Positions 1 through 9,056 of a stretch of 64,000 bases of DNA are shown here, one piece after another. Origin of the DNA: Euhalothece natronophila Z-M001 (GTDB taxonomy: Bacteria > Cyanobacteriota > Cyanobacteriia > Cyanobacteriales > Rubidibacteraceae); assembly GCF_007904085.1 (NCBI RefSeq), contig NZ_CP042326.1, forward strand, positions 1,426,001-1,490,000, in the 5' to 3' direction. Positions within the stretch are counted from its first letter, which is position 1. Every line of letters starts with the position of its first letter. The notes beneath the pieces were generated by a model that saw only the letters and a program-made list of their open reading frames with translations, made no database searches and was not told the origin of the DNA. A program made the translations under genes and the position numbers.

Positions 1-942
1 ATGACTAGAGACATTAATCTCATTGAAAACGATCTTGAAAAATTACAACAACAAGTAGAAGAAATTTCAAATCGCTTAAAAACTGCTTATGAGAACTATA
101 CCGTAATTTTAGGGGAGACGTTACAACAGCAATTAGTATTTTCCGTTTATCAAATTTGCACCCAAGAATATCCAAAAGGGTTTTTAAGTTTATCACTGTC
201 TCAACAGCAGGAGTTACAACAAGAAATTCGGGAGTTAGGGAAAAAGGCAACTGAAAACTTAAAGTTGGGAGGTGAGTTATTACAAGCGATGAATTTTGAA
301 GATGATGATGATAACGATAACGATAACGAAAATGAACAAGAAGAGGAAGAAGCCTCATCAGCTAATATTTTTTCTGAACAGTGGGAGACATTTTCTGAGG
401 GGAAAATTATTGAAGAAAATCAGTTTAATGAGGAAGAATTTAATTCAGAAGATGCAGTCTCTCAACTTCAAGCATTAACTCCAGATAGTCTCATGGCTTG
501 GTCACAGTTACAAGAAGAAGCCATTGCCATGATTTTGGCAACAGTTTCGAGTCAAGCTAATACTCTACTCCAAAAAATGGGAGTTTTACCACAGGAATTA
601 CCTCAAGAAATGATTGAGGCTGCATTGCAAACAGAAGGCGCAGGTTCGATTAGTAATCGCGCTCCTGGGGTGTTACATTTAATGTTAGAAGTAGAACGAA
701 AAAATCAAAAAGAAAAATCGAGAAAGGATAATAATAATGAGGTGATGCAGTTAGCTGTGGTGCGTCTGCGAGTAGGAGAGTTAGAGTTTGCAGCCCCAAC
801 TTTAAATACTAAACGTCGCGAAATTAGAACGATTGAACAGCAGTTACAGAAGTTACAAGAACAACATCGAAGATTAACCCAAGAACGCGCGATCGCGCAA
901 GCTGAACTTGCCTGGCGCAGTAGTTGGCATGAGGATCATTAG
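1..942 (+). CDS. Conserved cyanobacterial hypothetical protein, coiled coil
   Basis: Function not recognised. The protein (313 aa) has an N-terminal Gln/Glu-rich helical segment (about 5-100), a strongly acidic Asp/Asn/Glu linker (about 100-120), a middle helical part and a C-terminal coiled coil that ends in a conserved-looking RAIAQAELAWR motif. From memory, similar C-terminal segments occur in conserved cyanobacterial proteins of unknown function. There is no signal peptide or membrane segment, so it is probably cytoplasmic. The ATG is the first base of the window, so an upstream extension cannot be excluded. The gap to recG is about 130 bases and shows nothing notable. Confidence 0.6.
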   Translation: MTRDINLIENDLEKLQQQVEEISNRLKTAYENYTVILGETLQQQLVFSVYQICTQEYPKGFLSLSLSQQQELQQEIRELGKKATENLKLGGELLQAMNFEDDDDNDNDNENEQEEEEASSANIFSEQWETFSEGKIIEENQFNEEEFNSEDAVSQLQALTPDSLMAWSQLQEEAIAMILATVSSQANTLLQKMGVLPQELPQEMIEAALQTEGAGSISNRAPGVLHLMLEVERKNQKEKSRKDNNNEVMQLAVVRLRVGELEFAAPTLNTKRREIRTIEQQLQKLQEQHRRLTQERAIAQAELAWRSSWHEDH

Positions 943-1070
943 TTATTAGTGAAGTTCACTCCAGCGTTCTACTATAACGCTAATGAGATTTGGGTTTTAT
1001 ACTTGATAAGAGGGGTTAAATTCTCAATACTATGCAAGCCTTTCCTAGCCAACACAATGCCTCGTAACTC

Positions 1071-3521
1071 ATGACAGATGACAATACTTTCGACTGGGAA
1101 CGTCTCCATAAAGCCCTCGCCGTAGAAGCGAAAAATGGCTATTCTGATATTGTCGGAAACCAGTATCGCTTTAGTGAGTTTTTTTGTTTAACCTTTGGGA
1201 AAGTTCCCCCTCAAACGACCCTGGAACAGGAAAAGCGGTGGCGGAATTTAGCCATAGAATTTTCTAATTATGGAGAAAAAACAGTTACCGAACGACAGCA
1301 ACTAATTGTCAAAGCCAGCCGTCTCCTTAAGGAAGTTCAAGAAGGGAAAACCGATACTCCTACTTCGGAACGAAAACCACTTGCCACAAAAAGTCCAGTT
1401 GCTAATTCCCAAGCCAACCTAGACTTAGATCAACCGCTACGAGATGTTCCTGGCATTGGGAGAAGTCGCAGTAATAGTTTATATCGTCTTGGTTTGGAAA
1501 CAGTACGAGATGTTTTATTCTATTATCCCCGTGAACATATTGATTACGCCCAACAAGTTAATATTGCTGACTTAGTGGAAGGGGAAACAGTGACCATTGT
1601 TGGCACTGTCAAGAGTTGTAACTGCTTTACCAGCCCAAAAAATAAGAAACTCACAATTTTGCAACTGGTTATTAAAGACCGCACCGGAGAAGTTAAACTC
1701 AGTCGCTTTTTCGCTGGGACACGGTTTGCCCATCGCGGTTGGCAAGAGAAACAAAAACGATTATACCCGAGAAGCGCGATCGTGGCAGCGTCAGGATTGG
1801 TCAAAAAGAATAAATATGGCATTACCCTTGATAACCCAGAAATTGAACTCCTCGACTCTCCGGGGGGTGAAATTGAATCAGTGAATATTGGGCGAGTGTT
1901 ACCCGTTTATCCCCTGACTGAGGGGGTATCTGCTGATGTCATTCGTAAAGCGGTCATTACTGTGTTACCCGCCGCGAAAAAGCTGCAAGACCCCTTACCA
2001 ACCCCTCTCCGTGAACAATATGGCTTTCCCACCCTATCAGAAGCCGTCACTAACCTTCATTTTCCCCCTGACCATGATACGCTTGCCCACGCTAGACGCA
2101 GACTAATTTTTGATGAATTTTTCTTCTTACAACTGGGGTTTCTAACTCGTCGTCAACAGCAAAAAGAAACGCAACAAAGTGCCATTCTCAACCCCACAGG
2201 AAAACTCATTGACCAGTTTAAGCAATTCCTTCCCTTCTCCTTAACCAATGCCCAACAACGGGTGGTGAGTGATATTTTACAAGACTTAAATTCGGAAACT
2301 CCTATGAACCGACTGGTACAAGGGGATGTGGGGTCAGGGAAAACCGTTGTTGCTGTATTTGCGATTCTCGCTGCCATTCAGTCAGGATATCAAGCGGCGT
2401 TAATGGCCCCCACAGAAGTTCTTGCTGAACAACATTATCGCAAATTAGTGGGTTGGTTTAACTTATTACATTTGCCTGTAGAACTCCTCACAGGGTCAAC
2501 GAAAACGGCAAAGCGTCGCGAGATTCATCAGCAATTAGAAACGGGAGAACTACCGCTTTTAGTGGGAACTCATGCCTTAATTCAAGATACCGTCAATTTT
2601 CAACGTTTAGGCTTAGTCGTCATTGATGAACAACATCGGTTTGGGGTACAACAACGGGCGCGGTTATTAGATAAGGGTCATTCTCCCCATGTTTTAAGTA
2701 TGACAGCAACGCCTATTCCTCGTACGTTAGCGTTAACCCTGCATGGGGATTTAGATGTATCACAAATTGATGAGTTACCCCCCGGACGACAGGAAATTCA
2801 GACAACGGTTTTACAAGGCAAAGAACGCCGTCAAGCCTACGAATTAATCCGCCGCGAAATTGCCCAAGGAAGACAGGCTTATATTGTTCTCCCTTTAGTG
2901 GAAGAATCAGAAAAATTAGATGTTCGTTCGGCGATTGAAGAACAAGAAAGATTACAAGAAAGTGTGTTTCCTGAGTTTAATGTAGGCTTATTACATGGGC
3001 GCATGAGTTCCCAAGAAAAGGATGAGGCGTTAACAGCTTTTCGGGATAATGAAACGCAAATTATTGTCTCCACAACGGTAATTGAAGTGGGGGTCGATGT
3101 TCCCAATGCAACCGTGATGTTAATTGAAAATGCGGAACGATTTGGCTTATCGCAATTACACCAATTAAGAGGAAGAGTGGGACGAGGAGAAGAGAAGTCT
3201 TATTGTTTGTTAATTAGTGGGTCTAAAACAGATACGGCTAAACAAAGATTGGGGGTTTTAGAACAGTCGAGAGATGGCTTTTTTATTTCGGAAATGGATA
3301 TGCGATTTCGGGGTCCTGGAGAAGTATTAGGGAAACGCCAGTCTGGATTACCTGATTTTGCTTTAGCCAGTTTAGTTGAGGATCAAGAGGTGTTAGTTTT
3401 AGCTAGAGAAGCTGCGGAAAAATTGGTCTTTGTGGATAAAAGTTTAGAGGATTATCCCCTTTTAGAAGAAGAATTAGAACGACGCTATCGGAAGTTAATG
3501 GGTAGCACTATTTTAGCTTAA
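1071..3521 (+). CDS. recG: ATP-dependent DNA helicase RecG
   Basis: RecG remodels stalled replication forks and branch-migrates Holliday junctions. Visible parts are a cyanobacterial N-terminal extension (about 1-120), a wedge/OB-fold domain (about 150-270), Walker A GDVGSGKT at residues 418-425, the DEQH box at 519-522 in VVIDEQHRFG, motif III SMTATPIPRT, and a helicase C domain with HQLRGRVGRG. The C-terminal FRGPGEVLGKRQSG segment is typical of RecG. At 816 aa it is full length. Its stop lies 2 bases from the stop of the next, convergent gene, so both 3' ends are tightly packed. Confidence 0.97.
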   Translation: MTDDNTFDWERLHKALAVEAKNGYSDIVGNQYRFSEFFCLTFGKVPPQTTLEQEKRWRNLAIEFSNYGEKTVTERQQLIVKASRLLKEVQEGKTDTPTSERKPLATKSPVANSQANLDLDQPLRDVPGIGRSRSNSLYRLGLETVRDVLFYYPREHIDYAQQVNIADLVEGETVTIVGTVKSCNCFTSPKNKKLTILQLVIKDRTGEVKLSRFFAGTRFAHRGWQEKQKRLYPRSAIVAASGLVKKNKYGITLDNPEIELLDSPGGEIESVNIGRVLPVYPLTEGVSADVIRKAVITVLPAAKKLQDPLPTPLREQYGFPTLSEAVTNLHFPPDHDTLAHARRRLIFDEFFFLQLGFLTRRQQQKETQQSAILNPTGKLIDQFKQFLPFSLTNAQQRVVSDILQDLNSETPMNRLVQGDVGSGKTVVAVFAILAAIQSGYQAALMAPTEVLAEQHYRKLVGWFNLLHLPVELLTGSTKTAKRREIHQQLETGELPLLVGTHALIQDTVNFQRLGLVVIDEQHRFGVQQRARLLDKGHSPHVLSMTATPIPRTLALTLHGDLDVSQIDELPPGRQEIQTTVLQGKERRQAYELIRREIAQGRQAYIVLPLVEESEKLDVRSAIEEQERLQESVFPEFNVGLLHGRMSSQEKDEALTAFRDNETQIIVSTTVIEVGVDVPNATVMLIENAERFGLSQLHQLRGRVGRGEEKSYCLLISGSKTDTAKQRLGVLEQSRDGFFISEMDMRFRGPGEVLGKRQSGLPDFALASLVEDQEVLVLAREAAEKLVFVDKSLEDYPLLEEELERRYRKLMGSTILA

Positions 3522-3523
3522 AA

Positions 3524-4081
3524 TTAACGGGAAGAACGACAGTCTCTTAACCACAGTTGAATTGCTTGTCCGACAATTCCATCATGGGTTTCTTTGGGAG
3601 GAGTTGGGGGATGCTCTTCATCAACTAAGCCAAAGCGAGAATAGAGGCTTACTAAGTACCAACCTTGTTCGCTTTCAGTTAAGAATAACCAGTGATAATT
3701 TTGAACAGAATGAACTTCAGTTTTTTGATATTTACGCTCTAATGTGGTAAAAAAGATTTGCTTAACATCGTCACTTTCAGCATTGGGAAAAGCAGGGGTA
3801 TAATCTCCTTTTCTGTCTGTTTTTAATGGATTCAAGTCAGGTTTTCCTGCTACAATAAAGTAGGTGGAATCACTTTGTGTCCGCGAGGGAGACTTGCTTC
3901 GTTGAATGACACGGTTAGCATAACTGGGCAGGTCATCTAAGAGCTTTTCACTGAGCGATTCAAAGTTTTGAGGACAACTTGAAGCAGCGATCGCCTCTGG
4001 CGCTGAACGGAGTTCAATCGCGCTTTGAGGAAATAACATCAACATTACTCCCCCTAATCCAATTAAAAAAGTTTTTCTCAT
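3524..4081 (-). CDS. Secreted/periplasmic conserved hypothetical protein
   Basis: Function not recognised. The N-terminus is a signal peptide: MRKT followed by a hydrophobic stretch, with a likely cleavage after a small-residue AIAAS segment near residue 34. The mature part (about 150 aa) has one N-terminal Cys, a TYFIVAGKPDLNPL segment and a C-terminal WLRDCR with a second Cys. The pattern suggests a small exported globular protein of the conserved cyanobacterial kind. It is convergent with recG. Its upstream region carries three tandem AATGACT heptamers (about 4131-4151). Confidence 0.6.
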   Translation of the reverse strand: MRKTFLIGLGGVMLMLFPQSAIELRSAPEAIAASSCPQNFESLSEKLLDDLPSYANRVIQRSKSPSRTQSDSTYFIVAGKPDLNPLKTDRKGDYTPAFPNAESDDVKQIFFTTLERKYQKTEVHSVQNYHWLFLTESEQGWYLVSLYSRFGLVDEEHPPTPPKETHDGIVGQAIQLWLRDCRSSR

Positions 4082-4130
4082 GGTTCATTTTAACTATAGT
4101 ATTTTAATAATAAAGCAATAGGTAATAACG

Positions 4131-4151
4131 AATGACTAATGACTAATGACT
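4131..4151. repeat. Short tandem heptanucleotide repeat (AATGACT x3)
   Basis: Three perfect tandem copies of AATGACT lie between pyrF and the upstream region of the secreted-protein gene. On the other strand the unit is AGTCATT, a circular permutation of the TTAGTCA unit found after sat. These are short tandemly repeated repetitive (STRR) sequences, common in cyanobacterial intergenic regions. Confidence 0.8.
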
Positions 4152-4157
4152 AATAAT

Positions 4158-4862
4158 TTATTCCATAATTTCTTGACAGATTTTTTGCCAAATTAGTTGT
4201 GGTGTTTCTGATTGAGTAATGGGGCGACCAATGACTAAATAATCAGCACCTGCATTTAGAGCTTGTTTCGGGGTCATGACTCGTTTTTGATCGCCATTAT
4301 CAGCAAACTCAGGACGCACCCCCGGACAAATTAACCAAAAGTTATCCCCACAAACTTCTCTTAATTTAGCCACTTCTTGAGGGGAACAAACTGCTCCATC
4401 TATGCCATTTTCTTGAGCTAACATTGCCATTTTTAAGATATATTCTGGTAGTTCAATGGGAACTTGTAAATCAAAAGCAAGAGAACGATCATTAATACTG
4501 GTTAAGAGGGTAACTGCGAGTAATTTGGGGGGGGCAGTTGAGGCTTGTTTGGTTTCTACAGCTGCTTGTAGGGCTTCTTTCCCTGCGCTAGCATGGATGG
4601 TTAGAAAGTCCACATTGTATTTGATGGCAGCTCGACACGCACCAGCAACAGTATTGGGAATATCATGGAATTTCAGATCGAGAAAAATGCGTTTATTATG
4701 TTGTTTAAGGTAATCTAAAATAGCGGGGCCGGCACTCACAAATAATTCTAATCCTACTTTCCAAAAGGTAACATCAGGAAGGGTCTCTACTTGCGCGATC
4801 GCGCTTTCTAAATCTGGAACATCTAAAGGGACAATAATACGCTCTTGCGGTAACATAAACAA
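4158..4862 (-). CDS. pyrF: Orotidine 5'-phosphate decarboxylase
   Basis: PyrF converts OMP to UMP, the last step of de novo pyrimidine synthesis. The 234-aa protein has the family signature in order: [13 protein letters not shown] near the N-terminus, the catalytic [12 protein letters not shown] segment (Asp-Lys-Asp region, about 60-72), and the C-terminal phosphate-binding [12 protein letters not shown]. Two starts are possible: the ATG at 4862, or a second ATG six bases further in (MLPQER). Only 13 bases separate this start from that of the divergent membrane-protein gene, so the two promoters must overlap coding sequence. Confidence 0.95.
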   Translation of the reverse strand: MFMLPQERIIVPLDVPDLESAIAQVETLPDVTFWKVGLELFVSAGPAILDYLKQHNKRIFLDLKFHDIPNTVAGACRAAIKYNVDFLTIHASAGKEALQAAVETKQASTAPPKLLAVTLLTSINDRSLAFDLQVPIELPEYILKMAMLAQENGIDGAVCSPQEVAKLREVCGDNFWLICPGVRPEFADNGDQKRVMTPKQALNAGADYLVIGRPITQSETPQLIWQKICQEIME

Positions 4863-4875
4863 TTAATTATTTATT

Positions 4876-5109
4876 ATGACCAAAACAACACAGAAAAACT
4901 CAACTTCCTCAATTTGGCAAGAAAAGCCATGGTGGTGTCAACCTTGGTCGATTATCCTTACAGGAATCACGATCCCTACGGTGACTTGGCTACTTACTCA
5001 TCTCTGGTGGGTAACTGTGCCAGTTATCATTGCTATTTTAGCTTGGTGGTGGCTGTTTCTTTATATTGTTCCTAGAGGATATGCTGGGGGAAAAACTCAA
5101 GTTAAATGA
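4876..5109 (+). CDS. Small cyanobacterial membrane protein
   Basis: This 77-aa protein is rich in Trp and has two predicted membrane helices (about 26-44 and 46-64) after a short N-terminus with WQEKPWWCQPW. It ends in a positively charged VPRGYAGGKTQVK tail. It resembles short conserved cyanobacterial membrane proteins of unknown function. It overlaps the next gene by four bases (ATGA), so it is probably translationally coupled to the SRPBCC protein. Its start is 13 bases from that of pyrF on the other strand. Confidence 0.7.
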   Translation: MTKTTQKNSTSSIWQEKPWWCQPWSIILTGITIPTVTWLLTHLWWVTVPVIIAILAWWWLFLYIVPRGYAGGKTQVK

Positions 5110-5570
5110 AAGACTACAAAGTATTTGAACAATCCATTCAGATCAACGCTAGCGCGACAATGGTAGAAAAATGTATCAGCGATCGCGCTTTGATGCACCG
5201 TTGGCTTAATCCCCGTCTCCGTTGCGAACCGGTTGGAGAATGGGATACCCGTTTAGGCAGTCGTAGTCGTTTTATTATTAATCTTCCCGGAATTGAACCC
5301 ACTCTGAAAAATACAGTTGTAGAAAGAGAACCAGGGTTAATTGTGTGGGAATTTGTTGGGTTTTTTAAAGGGCGCGATCGTTGGGAATGTCAACCTAATG
5401 ATGAGGGAACTAAATTAATTAACCGCTTTGAATTTAAAATTCCTAACCCTTTAGTAAAAGTAGGCTTTGAAATAGTTGCCGCCCGTTCCACTGAACAAGA
5501 AATGTCTGCCCAACTTCGTCGTCTCAAGCGAGTAGCAGAAGCCCTCTATATTCAAAGTGGCTTTACCTGA
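5106..5570 (+). CDS. SRPBCC (START-like) family protein
   Basis: A 154-aa protein of the polyketide-cyclase/START-like hydrophobic-pocket fold. It opens with a beta strand and the SATMVEKCISDRALMHRWLNP segment typical of these proteins, followed by alternating strands (RSRFIINLPG, GLIVWEFVGFFKGRDRWE) and a long C-terminal helix (about 120-150). Members bind lipids, pigments or small hydrophobic ligands; the ligand cannot be read from the sequence. It overlaps the upstream gene by ATGA and its 3' end overlaps the convergent methyltransferase gene by 8 bases. Confidence 0.75.
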   Translation: MKDYKVFEQSIQINASATMVEKCISDRALMHRWLNPRLRCEPVGEWDTRLGSRSRFIINLPGIEPTLKNTVVEREPGLIVWEFVGFFKGRDRWECQPNDEGTKLINRFEFKIPNPLVKVGFEIVAARSTEQEMSAQLRRLKRVAEALYIQSGFT

Positions 5571-6639
5571 TCTCATCAACGCGATCGCAGATAAACAGAT
5601 GAGGATAAATCCCTCCTGTTTCCACTAAACGTTCTTCACGAATTTGAAATAACCCTGACTTAAAAACAAGCCTTTTAAAAAGACCGCGTCCTTTTCCTAC
5701 TAAGATAACAAGGCGACCCCCAGGGGCTAAAATTTTTCCAGCCCCCCGTAAAAATTTAAGATATAACTGATAAAAATTAATTTCTGCTCCCAAATGCATT
5801 CCAAATGGAGGATTCGTTACAATAGCATCAAAATGCTGGTGAGGATACATTATGTCTAAGTCTCTAGCATCAACTTCCTTGAGACTAACTCGATGAGAAA
5901 TTTTAGCAGTGTCAATATTTGTTTGTGCTCCCCTAACCGCTTCCTCACGGCGATCGCTGCCATATAATTCTAAATGAGGAAACATGGTCGCCGCTTCTAA
6001 TAACAGAGTAGCAGAACCACAAAAAGGGTCTAATAAACGAGTTTTTTCTTCTAAACCACCTAACCGTAACATGGCATAAGCCATAGTCGTTTTAAGGCTA
6101 ATTCTCGGTCGCCACACCAGATGATGTCGCCGATCTAAAGATGCTTTAGTTAGTTGAACACTGACTAAACAAAGCCGATCAAAAACATCAACACGGACAT
6201 TAACATCATACTGTTCTAAGCTAACAGCTTTTTGATAACGCTCAATTAAAGCTGCCCCTGCAATTTTTTGGACATCTATACTATTAAATAAATGTCGCCC
6301 ATTGCGCTGAGTGGTTACTCGAAACTTTTTCGCCCCTTCCATTTCTGGAATATCAAGTTCGAGTAATTCCTGCTTGATTGTTTCTAAAAAATCAGCCTTT
6401 TTAGGCACTGAAAAATGATAAATTTGACGCATCACATGAAAAACTGATCGCGCTTTGAGGGCAATTTGAGACAAGAGTTCTTTCTCATCAACACTTTCTA
6501 CTAAAATTTGTCCCTCAAGATTAAAAGGTTTTCGTTTAATTTGCGTCAAGCAACAGGAGACAGCCGTAGCGCGATCGCGCAATTCCTGTTCCACAATATC
6601 TTCAATGCCGGGATTAGTTGTTAAGCGCAGTTGGGTCAT
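5563..6639 (-). CDS. THUMP-domain RNA methyltransferase (RlmL/Trm-like)
   Basis: The protein (358 aa) combines an N-terminal ferredoxin-like/THUMP region (about 45-165) with a Rossmann-fold methyltransferase domain. Key motifs are LDPFCGSATLLLEAA (SAM-binding motif I), LYGSDRREEAV (motif II) and VTNPPFG, the NPPF motif of N2-guanine or adenine RNA methylases. It probably makes m2G in 23S rRNA or in tRNA; the exact site cannot be assigned. The ATG at 6639 is the natural start and gives the full THUMP region. Confidence 0.85.
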   Translation of the reverse strand: MTQLRLTTNPGIEDIVEQELRDRATAVSCCLTQIKRKPFNLEGQILVESVDEKELLSQIALKARSVFHVMRQIYHFSVPKKADFLETIKQELLELDIPEMEGAKKFRVTTQRNGRHLFNSIDVQKIAGAALIERYQKAVSLEQYDVNVRVDVFDRLCLVSVQLTKASLDRRHHLVWRPRISLKTTMAYAMLRLGGLEEKTRLLDPFCGSATLLLEAATMFPHLELYGSDRREEAVRGAQTNIDTAKISHRVSLKEVDARDLDIMYPHQHFDAIVTNPPFGMHLGAEINFYQLYLKFLRGAGKILAPGGRLVILVGKGRGLFKRLVFKSGLFQIREERLVETGGIYPHLFICDRVDEIR

Positions 6640-6690
6640 TAAATAAACTTAATAATTTGGGCTCTCACCAAAACTTGGAATCTCTCAAAT

Positions 6691-6740
6691 TCTGTCCTTA
6701 GATTGGTGAGATAACAATCACTCTATGTTATCCTTTTCTT
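6691..6740. promoter_or_regulatory. Inverted repeat upstream of ggpS (possible operator)
   Basis: About 200 bases upstream of ggpS there is a perfect 6-bp inverted repeat, GATAAC - 11 bases - GTTATC, near 6710-6732. Synechocystis ggpS is controlled by salt through a short upstream element overlapping a small ORF (ggpR); no clear ggpR homologue is seen here. Function as an operator is inference from position and symmetry only. Confidence 0.3.
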
Positions 6741-6922
6741 ACACTTAAATGAATATTAACTGGAATGTTCTAATTGGAAGCAATAATTCCAAACGTAGCT
6801 AAACCTTGTAAAAATAATTACAGCTAAAAGCAACGAAGATCTAATTCCTTTCCATCTTTGCTAACAATAGCAATTTAATCACTCTATCAGCTTATTTATC
6901 CCATTGGAGGTAAACAGCAACT

Positions 6923-8437
6923 ATGAAATCTTCTTTAGTAATTCTCTATCATCGTCAACCCTATGATGAAGTAATGGATGACGACGGCGTAATTCATTAT
7001 AAAGCCAAGCAAAGCCCAAACGGAATTGTTCCCACCTTAAAAGGATTCTTTTCTAATGTGAATCAAGGCACCTGGGTAGCTTGGAAAGCAGTGAATCAAG
7101 TTGATCAAGCTAACTTCAAAGAAAGAGTTGCCGTTGATGAAATTGAAGATGGTGGTAACTATAATGTTCGTCGCATTCCTTTAACAGAAAAACAAGTAGA
7201 GGATTTCTATCATATTACGTCAAAAGAAGCCTTTTGGCCGATCCTGCACTCATTTCCTTATCACTTTACCTACGAAACCTCTAACTGGGAAAACTTTAAA
7301 GAAGTAAACCGTTTATTCGCCAAAGCCGCCTGTGAAGAAGCAACAGATGATGCTTTAATTTGGGTACATGACTATAACCTGTGGCTTGCTCCCTATTATA
7401 TTCGCGAACTGAAACCCAACGCACAAATTGCCTTTTTCCATCACACCCCATTCCCCTCGGTAGATATCTTTAACATTCTTCCCTGGCGTGAGGAAATTGT
7501 CGATAGTCTGCTTTGTTGTAATATCGTTGGCTTTCATATTCCTCGCTATTCCGAAAACTTTGTCAATGTTGCCCGAAGTTTACGTAAGGTAGAAGTAGTG
7601 GAACAAGACTCGGTTCCTGAACATATTACCCCAGTGGGAACAGCTTTAGCCGAACCAGAAATGACGACAAAATTACGGTGGAATAACCGCATTGTCAATA
7701 TCGACGCATTTCCTGTAGGAACCAACCCCCAACATATTACTAATACCCTACATAAAGAGGAAACCGAACAACGCTATCAAGAAATTTTAGAACGGCTACA
7801 AGGGCGTAAGTTAATTATTTCCGCAGGGCGTGTTGACTATGTCAAAGGGGTGCGAGAGATGCTAGAAGCCTATGGTCGCCTCTTGGAACGTCGCCCAAAC
7901 TTACAAGGAAAAGTAAATATGATGGTCACTTGTGTTTCTCCAGCTAGTGGGATGCGGGTTTATGAAACTGCCCAAAACCTCATTGAACAGTTAGTGGGGC
8001 AAATTAATGGACAGTTTGCCACTCTCGAGTGGATTCCCATCATGTTATTTACCCAGCCCATTCCTTTTGCTGATTTAATGTGCTACTACCGCGCCGCAGA
8101 TGTTTGCTGGACAACCCCGTTACGAGATGGCTTAAATTTAGTGGCGAAAGAATATGTGATTGCTCGTGAAGGAAAAGGGGGAAATTTAATTCTGTCTGAA
8201 TTTGTTGGAGCAGCAGTAGAACTACCCGAAGCGATTCTCACCAACCCTTATTCTATGGATCGCATGGATGATGCCATTGATAAGGCGCTAGATATGCCTC
8301 AAGCAGAACAGGAACAACGGATGCAAAAGATGTACAAAACGGTCACTCAATATGATGTAGCTTATTGGGGTGATCGCCTGTTTAATAAGTTCCAAGAAGT
8401 TCAAAAAGAAATGGAACAAAAAGCCACAACCCTTTAA
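6923..8437 (+). CDS. ggpS: Glucosylglycerol-phosphate synthase
   Basis: GgpS condenses ADP-glucose with glycerol-3-phosphate, the first committed step to the compatible solute glucosylglycerol. The protein (504 aa) is a GT20 glycosyltransferase related to trehalose-6-phosphate synthase: WVHDYNLWLAPYYIRE, AFFHHTPFPSVDIF, IISAGRVDYVKGV and RDGLNLVAKEYVIAREG are visible in order. The C-terminal phosphatase domain found in fused versions is absent, so a separate GgpP is needed and must lie elsewhere. A strong GGAGG lies 12 bases before the ATG. A hairpin follows the stop. glpD, a few kilobases away, acts on the same acceptor substrate. Confidence 0.93.
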   Translation: MKSSLVILYHRQPYDEVMDDDGVIHYKAKQSPNGIVPTLKGFFSNVNQGTWVAWKAVNQVDQANFKERVAVDEIEDGGNYNVRRIPLTEKQVEDFYHITSKEAFWPILHSFPYHFTYETSNWENFKEVNRLFAKAACEEATDDALIWVHDYNLWLAPYYIRELKPNAQIAFFHHTPFPSVDIFNILPWREEIVDSLLCCNIVGFHIPRYSENFVNVARSLRKVEVVEQDSVPEHITPVGTALAEPEMTTKLRWNNRIVNIDAFPVGTNPQHITNTLHKEETEQRYQEILERLQGRKLIISAGRVDYVKGVREMLEAYGRLLERRPNLQGKVNMMVTCVSPASGMRVYETAQNLIEQLVGQINGQFATLEWIPIMLFTQPIPFADLMCYYRAADVCWTTPLRDGLNLVAKEYVIAREGKGGNLILSEFVGAAVELPEAILTNPYSMDRMDDAIDKALDMPQAEQEQRMQKMYKTVTQYDVAYWGDRLFNKFQEVQKEMEQKATTL

Positions 8438-8445
8438 TCAATAAA

Positions 8446-8469
8446 CCCCCCCTATTAATCTCAGGGGGG
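8446..8469. terminator. C-run/G-run hairpin between convergent genes
   Basis: Six to seven C, twelve loop bases and six G form a strong stem nine bases after the ggpS stop. On the minus strand the G side is followed by TTTATT, so it may act in both directions. The same C-run/G-run hairpin style recurs after sat (18908-18931) and upstream of ndhD (38261-38279). Confidence 0.6.
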
Positions 8470-8497
8470 TAGTCAAAATTAAAACTTAAGTTGAGAA

Positions 8498-8869
8498 TTA
8501 TTCACCAGTAAATAGACTTTTAACTTTTTCAATAATACCGCCACCTTCTTCATTAGAGGCTTGTTCGTCGCCTTGGAAGTTATCTTCAACGGCTTCTTTA
8601 GTTTCTTCAGCTTTCTGAGTTGCGTTTTCTACCCCTTCTTCTACAGATTTCTGGGCATCTTCAGCCATCTCCTTCATTTGAGACGTAGCATCTTCAGCCA
8701 TGTCTTCCGCCGCAGCCAAGGGGCTAACTTCAGCAAGTGCGGTTGAACCCTGCTCAAAGCTAGACGCGATCGCGCTAGAGGTAAAAATACCTAAACTCGA
8801 AAATGCAATAACAGTGAAACAAATAAATCCTAGAATAATTTGTTTGATAGATTTTAGATTCATATTCAT
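8498..8869 (-). CDS. Acidic amphipathic-helix protein with N-terminal signal/anchor
   Basis: Function not recognised. A hydrophobic N-terminal segment (about 8-32) ends in a small-residue site (SSAIAS), so the protein is exported or anchored. The rest is Glu/Ala/Lys-rich with imperfect 11-residue-like repeats (AEDATSQMKEMAEDAQKS, then VENATQKAEETKEAVED), reminiscent of LEA or apolipoprotein-like helices linked to desiccation or salt stress. A GTG at 8881 is also in frame, but GTGAGGA lies six bases before the ATG at 8869, which is preferred (123 aa). It is convergent with ggpS, which fits a stress role, but this is inference. Confidence 0.6.
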   Translation of the reverse strand: MNMNLKSIKQIILGFICFTVIAFSSLGIFTSSAIASSFEQGSTALAEVSPLAAAEDMAEDATSQMKEMAEDAQKSVEEGVENATQKAEETKEAVEDNFQGDEQASNEEGGGIIEKVKSLFTGE

Positions 8870-9056
8870 CTTAATCCTCACACAACTCAGTTGCTTAGTT
8901 ATGGGTTATCACCACCGATTATAGTCATTTTTACCCAAAAGTCAAGGAGATTTGTAAACTGATCTCTTTGATCTAACAGGGGAATTGTGGCAACTAAGAA
9001 AAACAAAGCTCACTGTAATATTTGAAACAGCATTAATAATTTAAGATCACATTTTA

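Noticed and set aside
6749-6802. 17-codon ORF upstream of ggpS as a true ggpR
   Set aside because: Too short and without a ribosome site; kept only as a weak note in the findings.
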